Shown: positions 1-11,458, counted from the first letter of the stretch. The stretch is DNA of 64,000 nt from Malania oleifera (GCF_029873635.1 NC_080418.1:150653748-150717747); one strand, 5' to 3'. Notes: generated from the letters alone by a model not told the origin. Numbers and translations: made by a program.

Positions 1-1060
1 CACCCGGGAACCTTAGTTCAAAATCTGAAAATTCAGAAAATGAAGGAACTTCATCCTCTTCACCTGTCCTAAGAAGATCTGAAAGAGTTAGAAGACCTCC
101 AGGGAGGTATGGTGATTTTAGAAGCTATTTTTCTAATGAAAATTCAGAATTTGCTCTTTTCTCATGTGAGCCACAGAATTTTGAAGATGCAGTGAAAGAT
201 AAAAAAATGGAAAAAGGCCATGGAAGAAGAGCTGAACGTGATTGAAAAGAACAACACATGGAAGCTTGTGGATCCTCCTGAAGGCAAAGACATTATTAGT
301 CTCAAGTGAGTTTACAAAACCAAGTACAACGAGGATGGTTCCATTCAAAAGTACAAGGCCATATTGGTTGGCAAAGGTTATTCTCAACAACTTGGAGTTG
401 ATTTCAACAAGACCTTTGCACCGGTTGCAAGAATTGAGACAATTCGGCTTATACTTGCAATAGCTGCCAAATTGGAGTTAAATGTGTATCAAATGGATGT
501 TAATTCTGCGTTTCTCAACGGAGAACTGAATGAGGAAGTTTATGTTGAGCAGCCACATGGATATGAAGTGAAGGGCAAAGAAGAAAAGGTGTACAAACTG
601 AACAAGGCTTTGTATGGCCTCAAACAAGCTCCACAAGCTTGGAATAGTAAGATTGATTCTTATTTTCAGAATTCAGGATTTCAGAAAAGCTCTCATGAAC
701 CAGCTCTTTATTTTTTTTAAAAAGAAACTGATTTCATCATTGTTTGCTTGTACGTTGATGATTTGATTTACTTTGGAAGCAATCTTCATTTACTTGCTGA
801 TTTCAAGCACTCAATGATGAAAAATTTTGAGATGACAGACTTAGGGATCATGAAGTACTTCCTCGGGATGCAAGTTAAGCAAGGAAGAAAGGAAATTTTC
901 ATTTCCCAAGAAAAGTATGCAGTTGATATCTTGAAGAAATTTCATATGGACTGTAAGGCTGTAAGTACTCCTATGGCTCTAAATGAAAAATTAAATTCTG
1001 ATGATGGAGCTAAGAAATTCGACGAAAATCAGTATAGGAGTTTAGTTGCAGCTAGTGTGA
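1..1060 (+). pseudogene. Ty1/copia reverse transcriptase fragment
   Basis: Translation in two main stretches (364-720 and 748-1060, with earlier pieces from about 60) reads as copia-type RVT_2: the [26 protein letters not shown] and LYGLKQAP blocks occur in the expected order. The catalytic YVDD box is intact at about 751-762. The Trp codon of the usual KWVY motif has become TGA near 307-309, and a TAA at 718-720 splits the domain. Homology stops abruptly after the SLVA block near 1055, so the RNase H domain is missing. The 5' part lies beyond the window edge. It is a dead internal fragment of a retrotransposon. Confidence 0.9.
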
Positions 1061-1435
1061 TTCTAATTCAAAACTCTGCTCAGTTTTTCAAAGTGGAATA
1101 CAACTGTCATCCATTAATAGCATAGGAGTGAGTTATTTAGTCTAGGAACTTGTCATATTCTTTGCCTTGTTTCTAGGTTTATTTAATGAGTTGTTAAGTC
1201 CCTAAAATATTAAAATTTCCCATCTATTCCCCATGTACTCTGCCCTATAAATAGTGGCCTTGTCCCAGTCATTTGAAGTAGTGAAAAAATAGAAAAGAAT
1301 CTCAAAATTCAGCAAAAAGTGCTGCAGCACTTTAGCTTTTTATATATGTAATTCCTTCATCAAGTCAGTAAATAAGAGGCATTTTTCAATATTTTTCTTC
1401 TCTGCTTTTTCTGTTTTCTATTCTTCTGTTCTAAC
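1061..1435 (+). mobile_element. probable 3' LTR remnant of the copia fragment
   Basis: Directly after the truncated RT comes non-coding sequence with a TATA box (CCTATAAATAG at about 1242) and a CT/T-rich stretch ending in TTCTAACA near 1435, as expected for a short copia LTR. No second LTR is available in the window for comparison, so the left boundary is uncertain. The jump from RT straight to LTR implies an internal deletion of RNase H and the polypurine tract. Confidence 0.4.
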
Positions 1436-1599
1436 ACGACAAACATGAGAATAAACATCGGCAAGTGATGGCAGCTCAGCACTACGCCTTAAACTCAGGT
1501 CTCAAGCCTACTAGCACACGAAGAACTATTATTTGCTCCCTCTGCTTTTGCATCTCGTGAATGTCGGCAGTTATAGGTTGCACAACGTTCAACTCCTCA

Positions 1600-2019
1600 T
1601 AAATATGCTTCATCTCTCCAAAATAATCTGCGATACTCGTATCTCCTTTATGCAACTAAAAGTACTTCTAGGATAAATCAAACATATGTGTAATATTACT
1701 GGAGTATAGAAGTTTAACATAATCCCAAATCTCTTTGCTTGTATCAAGATATATACACATCTGTGCAATCTGTGGGCTCCATCAAATTCCATAAAAGGGA
1801 AACAATCAAGGCATCTTCTTAAACCCACACATCTTTTCTCTTCTCATTAGAAGGATTAGATTGGAGCAAATGGTCAAATTTCCCTAATCCTGCTAAATAA
1901 ATATTAACAGCCTTAGACCATTGAACATAGTTCTTTCCATTCAACTTTTGAGTCGTTACTTGTGGCAACGATGTAGGAAACAAATTTTTGGGATTCATAG
2001 ATTCCTTCCCAACACTCAC
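1600..2019 (-). pseudogene. copia gag N-terminal fragment
   Basis: Reading the minus strand from an ATG at 2019, the protein has the copia Gag signature: KLNGKNYVQWSK, then a GLGK block and, after one stop, a SLLWNLMEP block. These match the N-terminal UBN2-type Gag of plant copia elements, which is the capsid precursor. Stops interrupt it from about 1820 downward and nothing of protease or polymerase follows. It is oriented opposite to the copia piece at 1-1435, so it comes from a separate insertion. Confidence 0.7.
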
Positions 2020-2640
2020 AAATCAGCAACCACACTATAAATAAAAAATAAAATAAAAAAAAAGAACAATCAAAACTAATCAGGACAATCACAAACTACG
2101 TGAAGCACCAGCAAAACCACGGAAAAGGTGAACTGCTCACCGACGGATATAGCACTGCCACAGCCTCACAACTGAACATATGAATGCTGCCACAGCTCCA
2201 AAAAAACTCACAAAGAAGCCTTCATAAACCTTGAATAGAAATTAACGAAATGCCATGAGTGCATAGCTGAAAAAGGTTGAATTTTTGAGCAAAAAACTTG
2301 CCTAACAATTTGATAATGGAGTCTAGAGAAGGAATCAGAGCATGGCAGAGGGAAAAGATGAGAAAACGAAAAAAGTGGCCAGAACTTCACTCACGCGCTG
2401 GTGCATGGGGTTGGCCTTGCCAACATTTGACCAGCACGATGGGCGTCCTCCGACGATGGAGTTTTGTGGGGTGAGTCATCAGGCAGGTCTGTTTATGGGT
2501 GTATGGTTGGTTTTGTGAAATAATATGGGATGGAGGTGGATCTGGGAAGGACAGCCGCGGGAATGGTGTTTTTCGGCGATGGCCGAGGGGAATAGGGTTC
2601 AAGTTGCATCACACTTTGATACCATGTTAAGATTTGATTA
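2020..2640 (-). mobile_element. copia 5' leader with primer-binding site
   Basis: On the minus strand the motif TGGTATCAAAGTG (plus 2612-2624) is a near match to the initiator-tRNA-Met primer-binding site TGGTATCAGAGC. It directly follows an LTR terminus reading AATCTTAACA on that strand (plus 2625 onward). The roughly 590 bases between it and the gag ATG at 2019 are an untranslated leader. Small open frames here match nothing I recognise. The LTR continues to higher coordinates but its outer end is not visible. Confidence 0.55.
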
Positions 2641-3127
2641 AAATGAATGACCTAACATGTACATAGGTCTCTCCCTCTATTTATAATATAAATTAAATAC
2701 ATTCTAATGACAATAATACCTTTACTCTCATTAATTAACATACTAGTACACTAAATAATAATAATAGTGCTGTTTTCTACTTTATTATAACGCGTAATAA
2801 AATATAATAATTGTTCGGTTTCAAATTTTTTACCATGCAGTTTTTACTGGTGATATCTATTATATAACACAGTAAAAGGTCCCTTAAAATTTCATCCCCA
2901 TAAGAACCATTACTTGCTGAATTAAAAATTTTCTTGCACATTTCGCCAAATTGAATTATGTCTAAAATATTATAGTTTCTCGTATTCAAATTTCTTCATG
3001 TGCTGTTTTTTACCAGTGATATTCATAATATCATGCTTAATGGACTATTTATCATGCCCAATAAACTTATTGTCACACGTAACAAAAAGTCCCTTCAATT
3101 ATATAAGAATCATTACTTGCTCAATTG
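2641..3127. repeat. AT-rich spacer with a degenerate tandem duplication
   Basis: No gene is visible. Two similar blocks, one around 2840-2935 and one around 3010-3125, share a TTTTTACYRGTGATAT segment and an AGAAYCATTACTTGCT segment, so about 200 bases appear duplicated in tandem. The block probably includes the remainder of the minus-strand copia LTR and the junction with the truncated gypsy element that begins at 3128. Confidence 0.4.
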
Positions 3128-3640
3128 AACTCAACCACCTTTGATGGTGCAGGCCAGTCAAGGAATGCCTTTATCTTCTATTCATCCATGTGCACCAACT
3201 CTTTGCTAACTTCTGGACAATAAAACTCACACTTCTCTGTCTTGACATACAATTGGTTTTCCCTCAACTCAGCGAACACTTTCCTCAAGTGATGCACATG
3301 ATCTTCCAGAGAATTGTTGTAAACAACAATGTTACCCAAATAGATAACAATAAACCGATCTATAAATTCATAGAAAACATCATTCATTAAATTACAGAAA
3401 GTTACAGGGGCATTAGTCAACCAAATGGCATTACTAGGAACCATATCTGTCACACAAGCTGTTTTAGATTCATCCCCCTCTGTAACTCTTGCTTGCCAAT
3501 AACCGGATAGCAAGTCTAGCTTTGTGAAGAATGATGCTTTTGCCAATCGATCAAACAACAACGCAACATTGGGGATTGGATATTTGTTCCATATTGTGAC
3601 CTTGTTCAAGGCCCGATAACCTACACATACCGCGGTGAAC
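3128..3640 (-). pseudogene. gypsy reverse transcriptase fragment
   Basis: The 143-residue open stretch at 3178-3609 contains the RT fingers and palm: YPIPN, LDLLSGYWQARV, EGDESKTACVT, LTNAPVTFC, and the KCEF block. The catalytic motif, normally YLDDIVVY, reads YLGNIVVY, so both catalytic aspartates are lost. The segment before LTNAP (normally YEFLVMPFG) is also garbled by an indel. This copy cannot encode an active polymerase. Confidence 0.85.
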
Positions 3641-3799
3641 CATCCAACTTCTTTTGGAACAGCACTGAAGCCTAGGAGGGTCGAACAAGTTCTGCACTCA
3701 GCAACTCATCCAATTGCTTCCTCAATTCTTCCAACTCCAAAGGTCCCATTTTGTATGGGGCTTGTGCAGGAGTTTAGAACCAAACATCAACTCTATTTG

Positions 3800-4345
3800 A
3801 TGATCAATAGCAGTCTGGGTTGGAGAGATTTGGGGATTTCTGCAGGCATGCCATCAGAAAATTTCCCCAAAAGTTTTGCAACCACATCAGGAACTTCCAC
3901 CATCTTGGTTTGATCTCCACAAGTGCAGCAAAGAATGTGGTGTGCCCTTTTCTTAATTTGTCATTCAATTGCATGGTTGAGATGACACCAATCTTCCGTT
4001 TACCACACTTCTTGCTTGAATCCTTGTACATTGTAGGAACAAACCAAGATGTCTTCTCATCAGAGAATAGGATTCCAGCAATATACAGCATCAACATCAC
4101 TTTAGCCTTCACAAAGAATTCCACGCCAAGAATGACATCAAAATCATCTAGAGGCACCCTCATAAGACTACATTTTCCTTCCCACATCCCACGGTTAGGA
4201 CAGCAATGATCCTTCCATGAATAGGCCTTGCTTTTGAATTTGCAACCTTGATTTGACTTGAATTCTAAGTGAGTTTGAGGCTAAACTTTGTCACCTCATT
4301 CTCTGTAATAAAGTTGTGCATAGCCCCAAAATCAACCATAGCACT
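3800..4345 (-). pseudogene. gypsy retroviral-type aspartic protease region
   Basis: The minus-strand open stretch 3804-4187 carries the downstream half of a plant gypsy protease: PLDDFDVILGVEF (the usual DFDVILGMDF block), followed by the linker to RT. The upstream piece with the active-site region lies next to 4345, where the hAT MITE is inserted. The protease would process the Gag-Pol polyprotein, but this copy is disrupted. Confidence 0.75.
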
Positions 4346-4850
4346 TAGGGGTGAGCATAATTCGGGGAAACCCGAATTAACCAAATTAACCGACCAATTT
4401 TGGTCAGTTCGGTTCGGTCAAGAAATAGGGTTAGTTCGGTTCGGTTACGATTTTACCAATTTTCGGTTAATTGGTTATCGGTTCGGTTAATATGAATTAT
4501 CAATTCGGTTAACCGAATTAACCGAATTGATAATTAATGATTCTAGTGATTCTACTCTTATAGTTTAATACCAAAATATCTTTTTTTTTAATAAAATTAA
4601 TAGATGAGATGCTTAATTAAGCTCGAATTAGTAAAAAAGTTATAATTATATTATGTTTTTAATAATTAATTTCAAATTATTTCTGTTAAATTCGGTTAAC
4701 CGAATTACCCGAAAAGGTAATTCGGTCGGGTTCGGTTCGATGAGCTTCCTTTGTTCGGTCGGTTCGGTTATCAGAAATCATTAACCGAAAATTTCAGTTA
4801 ATTCGGTTAATTAACCGAATTTGGCCGAACCGACCGTTTGCTCACCCCTA
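4346..4850. mobile_element. hAT-type MITE with perfect TSD
   Basis: A 505-base non-coding element has 12-base terminal inverted repeats (TAGGGGTGAGCA at the left, TGCTCACCCCTA at the right) and is bounded by a perfect 8-base target duplication ATAGCACT (4338-4345 and 4851-4858). An 8-base TSD plus TAGGG-type termini fits the hAT superfamily. The interior is full of CGGTT and AACCG repeats that could fold into a long hairpin. It inserted into the gypsy protease gene and so is younger than that element. Confidence 0.88.
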
Positions 4851-4858
4851 ATAGCACT

Positions 4859-5930
4859 TCAATACCATTGATCTTCACTGGAACATACATTAGGTCTTTC
4901 TAAGAGAAGGGCTAATGATAGCAATCAACAACTGCAGTGGGTTGACGTGCAAAGGTCCCTCTTCATCTAAATCACCATCCTTCTAATATGAGGCTACGAA
5001 GGCATTCAACTTCTCCAGCTTAAGACAATCATGGGCTTGATGAGGACCCTTGCAAATGAAATAACTAGATTTTTGGAAACTTTAGGAAGCACCGTCCCCT
5101 TTATTCTGGTTGTGGCCTTCACTTTTAGACTTCTCCTGTGTATCCTTCTTCCCCCTTCTCTTCCTTGGCCTTACCCTTATCCCTATCTTTCTTTGTCTTG
5201 GCCTTGGGACCCTCGGACTTGGCATTAATTCTAAAATCAACGAAGCCATCTGTTGCTGCAATAACTCCTGGAAGATCTATCAATCCTTGTCTACGTAATT
5301 CCATTTGTGCCACAGTTGTAAACCAAAGAGGAAGTTGAACAACTTGTCTTCCTCCAACATGTTCTTTGTGTCCAACATCAAGGAGCTGAATTCCTTAACA
5401 TAATCTCACATGGCTCCAATCTGCTTCAATCATTTAAGAGCATTCCTTGCAAGCCAAGCCATGTTGCAAGGAAGGAATTGATCTTTCAACTCTTTCAATG
5501 TCTCTCATGTCTCAATTCGAGGTATGTTTGCATCTGAATCATCCTCTGCCCGAGTATGTCACCATAACTTAGCATCACCTGATAGATACATTGATGTTAT
5601 GGCAACCTTCCCATTCTTTGGAATGTGCGTAGCCTTGAAATATTGCTCCATGTCCCATAGGAAATTCTCAAAGTTCTTTGAAATGTGATTGCCCTCGAAG
5701 GATTTCAATTCAGGATATCAAATTTTATGAGAGGTCTCAACCCCACCAGAGCTTGAGGAGATGGCCCTCTTTACAAGAGTAATTTCACCATCTATCGAGC
5801 CAAGTCTGCCATGCAAGGTTTCAACAAGCGTTGTGATGTCACTAAACAATGCTGAAATTGGCTTCTATTTCTAGCAATTCAACCAATTCCTTGGTTAAAG
5901 GCTCACACTGCACCACCCATGGAACTGCAT
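4859..5930 (-). pseudogene. gypsy gag and zinc-knuckle region
   Basis: On the minus strand, 5930 to 5330 encodes a plant gypsy Gag with blocks such as MEQYFKATHIPKNGK, YLSGDAKLWW and YVKEFSSLMLD in more than one frame. A Lys-rich linker at 5125-5313 follows. The zinc knuckle near 5005-5070 reads YFICKGPHQAHDC: the first Cys of the CCHC set has become Tyr. Several in-frame stops exist. Gag would form the virus-like particle. Confidence 0.75.
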
Positions 5931-6014
5931 CATCAGTTTGTGGAAAACCAAAGAAGTTCCCCAACCGATCCAATTGATCCCGCCAACATCATCAAACCAG
6001 AATTGATACCAATT

Positions 6015-6804
6015 GTCACAGGGACTAAGCTCACAGCAGACAATTTGACACTCCGATGTCACCAAGTGGTACACTTGGTTAAGCCATGTCACACACACAC
6101 AAATTCGTTAGATAAGTCATGCAAGTGTATAGCAATTGAAACAACATTCACAATGCAATAGTATTTATAGAAGCAACAACTCCGAACCATTTCTTTTATT
6201 CAAAGACAAAGATTACACACTCTAATATGTGCAGGAACGCCATGCACGAATTTCCTCTATCCCATGCCACCCACATGTTAAATAAATAAATACACAGTTG
6301 ACATCCCTAACAACCTAAGTTGTGCAGGATGCACCCAGCATTTACCAACAAGGCTAAAACAAGTTATGGTTAGAATTATATGGCTAAAGACATGCCCAAA
6401 TGTCAACCCACAAAATTACCCCCATCAGCCAAGCTTGTCCACCAGCCTCACAAGGGGAAACTTCCAAGTAATTGCACTGCCTGGTCAACACTGCAAGCAT
6501 TTGACATTGACACTGCATGCTACCCACAGGTTAACACTTTGTGTCAAGCACAGTTTCCCCTTAACCATGACTTATCCCACATCCCAACAACACCATTTTT
6601 CAATAAGGCACTTGACATACCCAAGTTAACTATCTAACCATGTCAATGGAAACTAACTACCATGAGCAACCTTGTCAAGGCCATGGCTCCAACTATGTCC
6701 ATCTCTGACCACATCGAGTAGGCAACTTTGTGTTTGTGTTTTCTCCCTTTAACAACATAGACAAACCAACCATCAAATCTCAAGATAACCCATGACAGGC
6801 CATC
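6015..6804 (-). mobile_element. 5' LTR of the gypsy element (first part)
   Basis: The plus-strand sequence starts TGTCACAGGG at 6015, next to a primer-binding-site-like TGATACCA just before it (TGGTATCA on the minus strand). The copia element is inserted at 6805. After its end the sequence resumes at 15156 and runs to GGGTCTGACA at 15239, which gives TGTCA...TGACA termini. The joined LTR would be about 870 bases. No coding potential is seen; CT- and AC-rich stretches are present. Confidence 0.6.
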
Positions 6805-7034
6805 TCTTGGAAAGTTTCCAAATTAATATAGTCAACTCTCCTAGATTATAGGAGAAATTTCTGTAATTATGTAAATATTCTTAGGAGATATTCTGGGAGA
6901 TTTGTTAGCAACTGTCATTCTTTCCTTTTGTTATTCTTTCCTTTTAGATTATCCTTGTAGTCTATAAGACATTCAGATTGTACCTTATTTTAAAATAATA
7001 AGAAACACTATTTCAATTCTTCTCCACTTCTAGA
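6805..7034 (+). repeat. copia 5' LTR
   Basis: This 230-base LTR starts TCTTGGAAAG (the other copy starts TGTTGGAAAG, so the terminal TG has mutated) and ends CCACTTCTAGA. It matches the 3' LTR closely except that the 3' copy has an extra 25 or so bases. A weak TATA-like region lies in the A/T-rich middle. The immediate next base begins the primer-binding site. Confidence 0.88.
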
Positions 7035-7046
7035 TGGTATCAGAGC
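7035..7046 (+). other. copia primer-binding site
   Basis: TGGTATCAGAGC directly follows the 5' LTR and is complementary to the 3' end of plant initiator methionine tRNA, the usual primer for minus-strand synthesis in copia elements. Confidence 0.88.
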
Positions 7047-7123
7047 CTGGTTTTCTTTTCCTTTCGGCACTCATAGTCTCTAAAACCTAGGCCTTATTGC
7101 CTTAACCCTATTCAGCCTCCATT

Positions 7124-8060
7124 ATGTCAGAAATTTCCGAAACTTCCACCATGGCCAGACTTGAACCTATGGTCAACACCAAAACTAAAACCAAAGTAGC
7201 CCGTACCAAACCCCATTCAATCCAAATCACAAATATTCGTCTCAATGAAGCCAACTTCTTGATATGGTCTCGGTCAGTTCGAATGTATATCCACGGGAGA
7301 GGTAAGATTGGGTACCTTACAAGTGAAAGCAAGGCCTTTGACAGAGCAGACCCATCACATGCTATATAAAAATCCACGATTATGGCTTGGCTTGTGAATG
7401 CAATGGTGAAGATATTAGTGCTAATTGCATGTGTTATCCTACTGCAAAAGAACTCTGGGATAATGTAAGTCAAATGTATTCTGACCTTGGAAATTATTCT
7501 CAAAAATTGTAGCAAAAAATTGGCAAGACCCAACAAGGGGAAGACAGTGTGACTATGTATTTTAATGTCCTTGAGGGACTGTGGCAGGACTTGGATATGA
7601 TAAATGATTATGAATGGAAGAGCCCTGATGATTGCAACTACAACAAGAAGATGGCGGAAAATGCAAGGATTTTTAAATTCTTGGCTGGACTCAATGATGA
7701 GTTTGATGAGGTCAGGGGGAGGATTCTTGGAAGACAACCCCTGCCTCCAATCGGAGAAGTATTTTCTTAAGTAATAAAAAAGGGGCTGATGGAACAGTGG
7801 AGAACTCAGCTTTGGTTGCTGCTAATCCTACTGTTTTGGTTGCTGCTAATGCCTTTGTACAGCGGTCATATCCCAATCAAAAAACTCGAGTATGGTGTGA
7901 CTATTGTAATAAGCCACACCATACCCGAGAAACCTACTAGAAACTACATGGAAGACCATCAAATTAGAAGAGCAACAAACTCGGACTTGGAAACAACCAA
8001 GTAATTCCTATAGCAAATGAAGCCCAGACCAATGTTCTAAGTTAAGAGCAAAAGGATCAA
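7124..8060 (+). pseudogene. copia gag
   Basis: The ATG at 7124 opens a Gag frame with the block NEANFLIWSRSVRMYI; a stop comes at about 7367 and the frame resumes as MYFNVLEGLWQDLDMI (7549-7770), which fits UBN2-type copia Gag. The zinc knuckle near 7893-7945 reads CDYCNKPHHTRETY followed by a stop. In relatives this ends in Cys-Trp, so TGC TGG has become TAC TAG by two G-to-A changes. The nucleocapsid is therefore destroyed. Confidence 0.85.
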
Positions 8061-8072
8061 CTTTTTCAACTG

Positions 8073-8787
8073 TTGAAATCCAATTCGATATCCGATACAT
8101 CGATTGGTCCCTTGGCCCAAACAGGTAATATGCCGAGTGCCTATTCCAGTTCTTTAGTAGCCTTTGCACCATGGATTACTGATTCAGGTGCATCAAACCA
8201 TATGACTAGTATATCTCAATTGTTTCAATCTTACTATCCTTGTCCATGTAATAAAAAGGTGAGGATTGCAGATGGGAGTCTTCCATCCATTGCAGGAGCA
8301 GGTTCAAGTAAAATTTTTTGGAAAATAGAATTAAAATCTGTCCTTCATGTTCCTAAACTTACTTGCAATCTTCTAACTGTTAGTAGATTATCCTGTGATT
8401 CTAATTATCGTATCATATTCTTTGATTCTCACTATGAATTTTAGGACCAAAACTCAAAGGCAATGATTGGCAGTCTAGGATGATTGATGGCCTTTATTAT
8501 TTTGATGATACCCTATTCAGCAATAAACATGCTCAAGGCTTGAGTGGTAGTACTAGTTCAATCCCCGTGCGTGATCTAATAATGCTTTGGCCTCTTAGAT
8601 TTGGGCATCCTAGTTTTTCTCATTTAAATATTTGTTGCCGAGTTTGTTTAAAAATTTGGATTGTACTTCTCTTCATTGTGACATTTGTCATTTATCAAAA
8701 AGTCATCGCGTTCCTTATAATTCAAAAGGCTATCATGCATCAAAACCTTTTTATTTGATTCATAGTGATGTTTGGGGTCCCTCTAAG
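8073..8787 (+). pseudogene. copia protease and integrase N-terminus
   Basis: The stretch 8073-8444 holds the aspartic protease active site TDSGASNHM (about 8178) and the LLTVSRL block. After a stop, 8480-8787 encodes the GAG-preintegrase domain: LRFGHPSFSHL followed by CDICHLSKSHR, which carry the His and Cys ligands of the integrase zinc-binding domain. The reading frame shifts near 8630. The gene is cut at 8787 by the hAT MITE, in the middle of the HSDVWGPSK block. Confidence 0.85.
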
Positions 8788-9493
8788 CAAGGTCTTAAAT
8801 TTCGATTTCAACTCAAATTTCGAAGCTCCAAAAGTACGGAAATTTCGACAAAAATTTGGATTTCGATGTCAATTTTGATTTCGATTTGAAAAAGTAACGG
8901 AATTCCGTAATAAAGCATGAAATTCTTTGTGAAGCTTTAGAAATGGTTAACAAACATAATAATATAAGTTTTAGGACTAATATATTACAAATTAAATACA
9001 TTTATGTTTTGTATGAGGTGTAAAAGTTGTAAAATAGTATGTGTATCAAATATATTTAAGATAATATACATTAAACATATTCAGTTAATACAAATGAAAT
9101 TCATAAATCATTTAAATATTATTTATTATACAAATAATGATAATTTAGACATGAATGGTTAAATAAAATGTTACTGTAAGTTTATTTTTTCATATAATTT
9201 CAAAAGCACTTGTAATAATCTTTTGTTCCGAAAAAATAAATAAAATAAATAAAGATAGAATTTCACTTTACTCCTAAATTTCTCATTTGAATTTCAAGGA
9301 AATTTTATTGTATAGTTAAAATTTAGGCAAGTTTCGCTAAAATTTCGAGATTTCGATAAATTTCGGATGATTCATTGAGATTTCGATGGAAATTATGCAA
9401 GACGGAAATCGAATGCCATTTTGATTTCGAGGGTGACGGAAATCGGAAATTTCAATGGAAATTTCGACAATTTCGTGGAAATTTAAGACTATG
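8788..9493. mobile_element. hAT-type non-autonomous element, copy 1
   Basis: A 706-base non-coding insertion is bounded by the perfect 8-base duplication CCTCTAAG (8780-8787 and 9494-9501). The termini are inverted: CAAGGTCTTAAATTTC at the left, and the right end reads CATAGTCTTAAATTTC on the other strand. The TSD size and CA-type termini suggest hAT. Subterminal regions are dense in AAATTTCGA-like repeats in both orientations. A relative with the same termini lies at 61552-62150. Confidence 0.85.
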
Positions 9494-9501
9494 CCTCTAA
9501 G

Positions 9502-10237
9502 GTTACTACCTTATCCGGGAAAAAAAATGGTTTGTGACTTTTACAGATGATCATACTCGGAATTTTTGGGTATATTTAATGAATGGAAAATCTGGAGTTG
9601 AAATATTCAAGAATTTTTAGAATATGATCGAAAATCAATATCACACAAAAATAAGCATACCTTGTACAAATAATGGAACATAATATTTCAACCAAGTTTT
9701 GGGAAATTTTTTGAAAGAAAGAGGAATTCAACATCAATCCATGTGTCGTGACACCCCACAACAAAATGGCACCGCTAAAATAAAAAATTGCCATTTACTT
9801 GAGGTTGCACGGACTATAATGTTTTCTACGCATATTCCAAAATATTTGTAGGGGGATGCTATTCCAACTGCTTGTTACCTTATTAATAGAATGTCTACCT
9901 GTGTGCTGCAGTATATCACTCCTTTGGCATGCCTAAAAAAATCCTTTCCTGATAATAGGATAATTTCTGATCATCCTCCAAAAGTATTTAGATGCATTGT
10001 TTTTGTTCATATTCCAGCTCATCTTAAATCTAAACTTGATCCTAGGGCTGAAAAATGTGTGCTTCTTGGATATGCTCCCAATAAGAGAGGGTAAAAATGT
10101 TTGAATCCAAAAACAAAACAAAAAAAAAATCACATCAATATGGATGACATTTTTGTTGAAAATCAGTCTTACTTTAACCAAACTTATCTTCAGGGGGAGA
10201 AAGAGAGCAGTGAAGATTAGTTTTGGCAAACTTCTAT
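9502..10237 (+). pseudogene. copia integrase core and C-terminal region
   Basis: After the MITE the integrase resumes with the KKWFVTFTDDHTR block, the first catalytic Asp. The second catalytic position, usually TDNGTE, reads TNNGT followed by a stop (about 9660-9675). The third, usually Glu in the QQNGVAERKN block, reads QQNGTAKIKN. Two of the three DDE residues are lost and several stops occur, so this copy cannot integrate. The KCVLLGY block near 10054 marks the C-terminal part. Confidence 0.85.
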
Positions 10238-10689
10238 ACCAATGGCTAATGTTTTCCTTGACATTGACATCCCTCTACAAAACATTCAAGGAACTGAAAT
10301 TTTAAATATAAAAAAAAAAAATGGAAATCCCAATCTGCCTGTACAAAGCAGAAGGGAATCACAAATAGGGGGAGAATTGCTACAGAATAATCCCTCTTCT
10401 GAGCTTCATGTTTATACTAGAGGTAGGTATCGTTCTAATACTAAGGATCATCCCACAATTTCAGAGCGGAATCAATCATCACCTCCAAAAATTGGTCATT
10501 TGGTAATCCTTCTACTACGCTTCCAGTTGATCAATCTACTGACCTCGATGTACCTACAACCATTAAAAAAGCAGTTAGAACCTGTACCACACACCCCATT
10601 GCCAAATATTTATCAAACCATAGACTTTCTCATAATCATAAGGCCTTTACATCCAATATTTCTCACCTATTTGCTCCAAGGACCGTTCA
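10238..10689 (+). pseudogene. copia integrase-RT linker
   Basis: A mostly open 159-residue frame (10242-10721) is rich in Ser, Pro and Asn and contains RRESQIGGELLQ and a LHVYTRGRYRS block, typical of the low-complexity linker between integrase and reverse transcriptase of copia polyproteins. Its C-terminal part drifts out of the polyprotein frame. It has no independent function that I can see. Confidence 0.6.
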
Positions 10690-11440
10690 GAAAGCTATGG
10701 ATCATCCAAATTGGAAGTTAGTAGTTCTTGAAGAGATGAACGCACTATGGAACAACGTACTTAGGAAATTGTTGATTTACCAACGGAAAAGAAAACTGTA
10801 GGTTGCAAGTGCGTGTTTACAATTAAATGCAAGGTTGATGGCAATATAGAGAGATATAAGGTGAGACTCGTTGCAAAAGGGTTTACACAAACATACGGAA
10901 TTTACTATCAAGAAACTTTTGCTCCAGTGGCCAAGATAAACTCAATCCGAATGTTACTCGCCTTAGCTGTACATTCTAACTAGCCCTTACACCAATTGGA
11001 TGTAAAGAATGCCTTTTTAAATGGAGATCTATAGGATGAAGTGTTTATGGAATTGCCACCAGGTTTTGAAGGTAATCTTGGCAGACATAAGGTGAGTAAA
11101 TTGAAAAAACCATTGTATGGGCTCAAGCAATCTCCGAAAGCTTGGTTTGAACGCTTTGGGAAGGCTGTAAAGGGTCATGGTTACAGCCAAGGTCAAGCTA
11201 ATCACACCATGTTCTATAAACACTCAAGTGAAGGGAAGGTTGCTATTCTAATTTTCTATGTTGACAATATTGTTTTGATAGGTAATGATAGCAAGGAACT
11301 TGAGAAATTAAAAAAGATGCTTGCTAAAGAATTTGAGATTAAAGACTTGGGTGACTTGGAAGTATTTTCTCGGTATGGAATTTGCAAGGTCAAGAAAAAG
11401 TATTTTTGTTTCACAAAGAAAATATGTGCTTGACTTGCTT
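10690..11440 (+). pseudogene. copia reverse transcriptase
   Basis: Blocks in order are [58 protein letters not shown] and FEIKDLGDLE. The catalytic box reads YVDN instead of YVDD (about 11258-11270), again a G-to-A change. A Trp codon before PLHQLDV has become TAG, and another TAG follows NGDL. A frameshift near 11360 breaks the thumb. The enzyme is dead. Confidence 0.9.
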
Positions 11441-11458
11441 GGATAAGCAGGTTTAGTA

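Larger units (their letters stand above)
3128..6014 (-). mobile_element. decayed Ty3/gypsy element, 3'-truncated
   Basis: Minus-strand reading from 5930 down to 3128 gives gag, zinc knuckle, protease and reverse transcriptase in the Ty3/gypsy order. The left end breaks in the RT connection region (after a block like KIKAFLDWPAPSKV near 3135), so RNase H, integrase and the 3' LTR are gone. A MITE at 4346-4850 interrupts the protease region. Many stops and shifts show it is inactive. Its 5' LTR is at 6015-6804 and 15156-15239, split by a copia element. Confidence 0.85.

Noticed and set aside
7108..7737. 209-codon open frame on the minus strand
   Set aside because: It lies antisense to the copia gag, whose Gag motifs are clear on the plus strand; the open antisense frame follows from codon composition.
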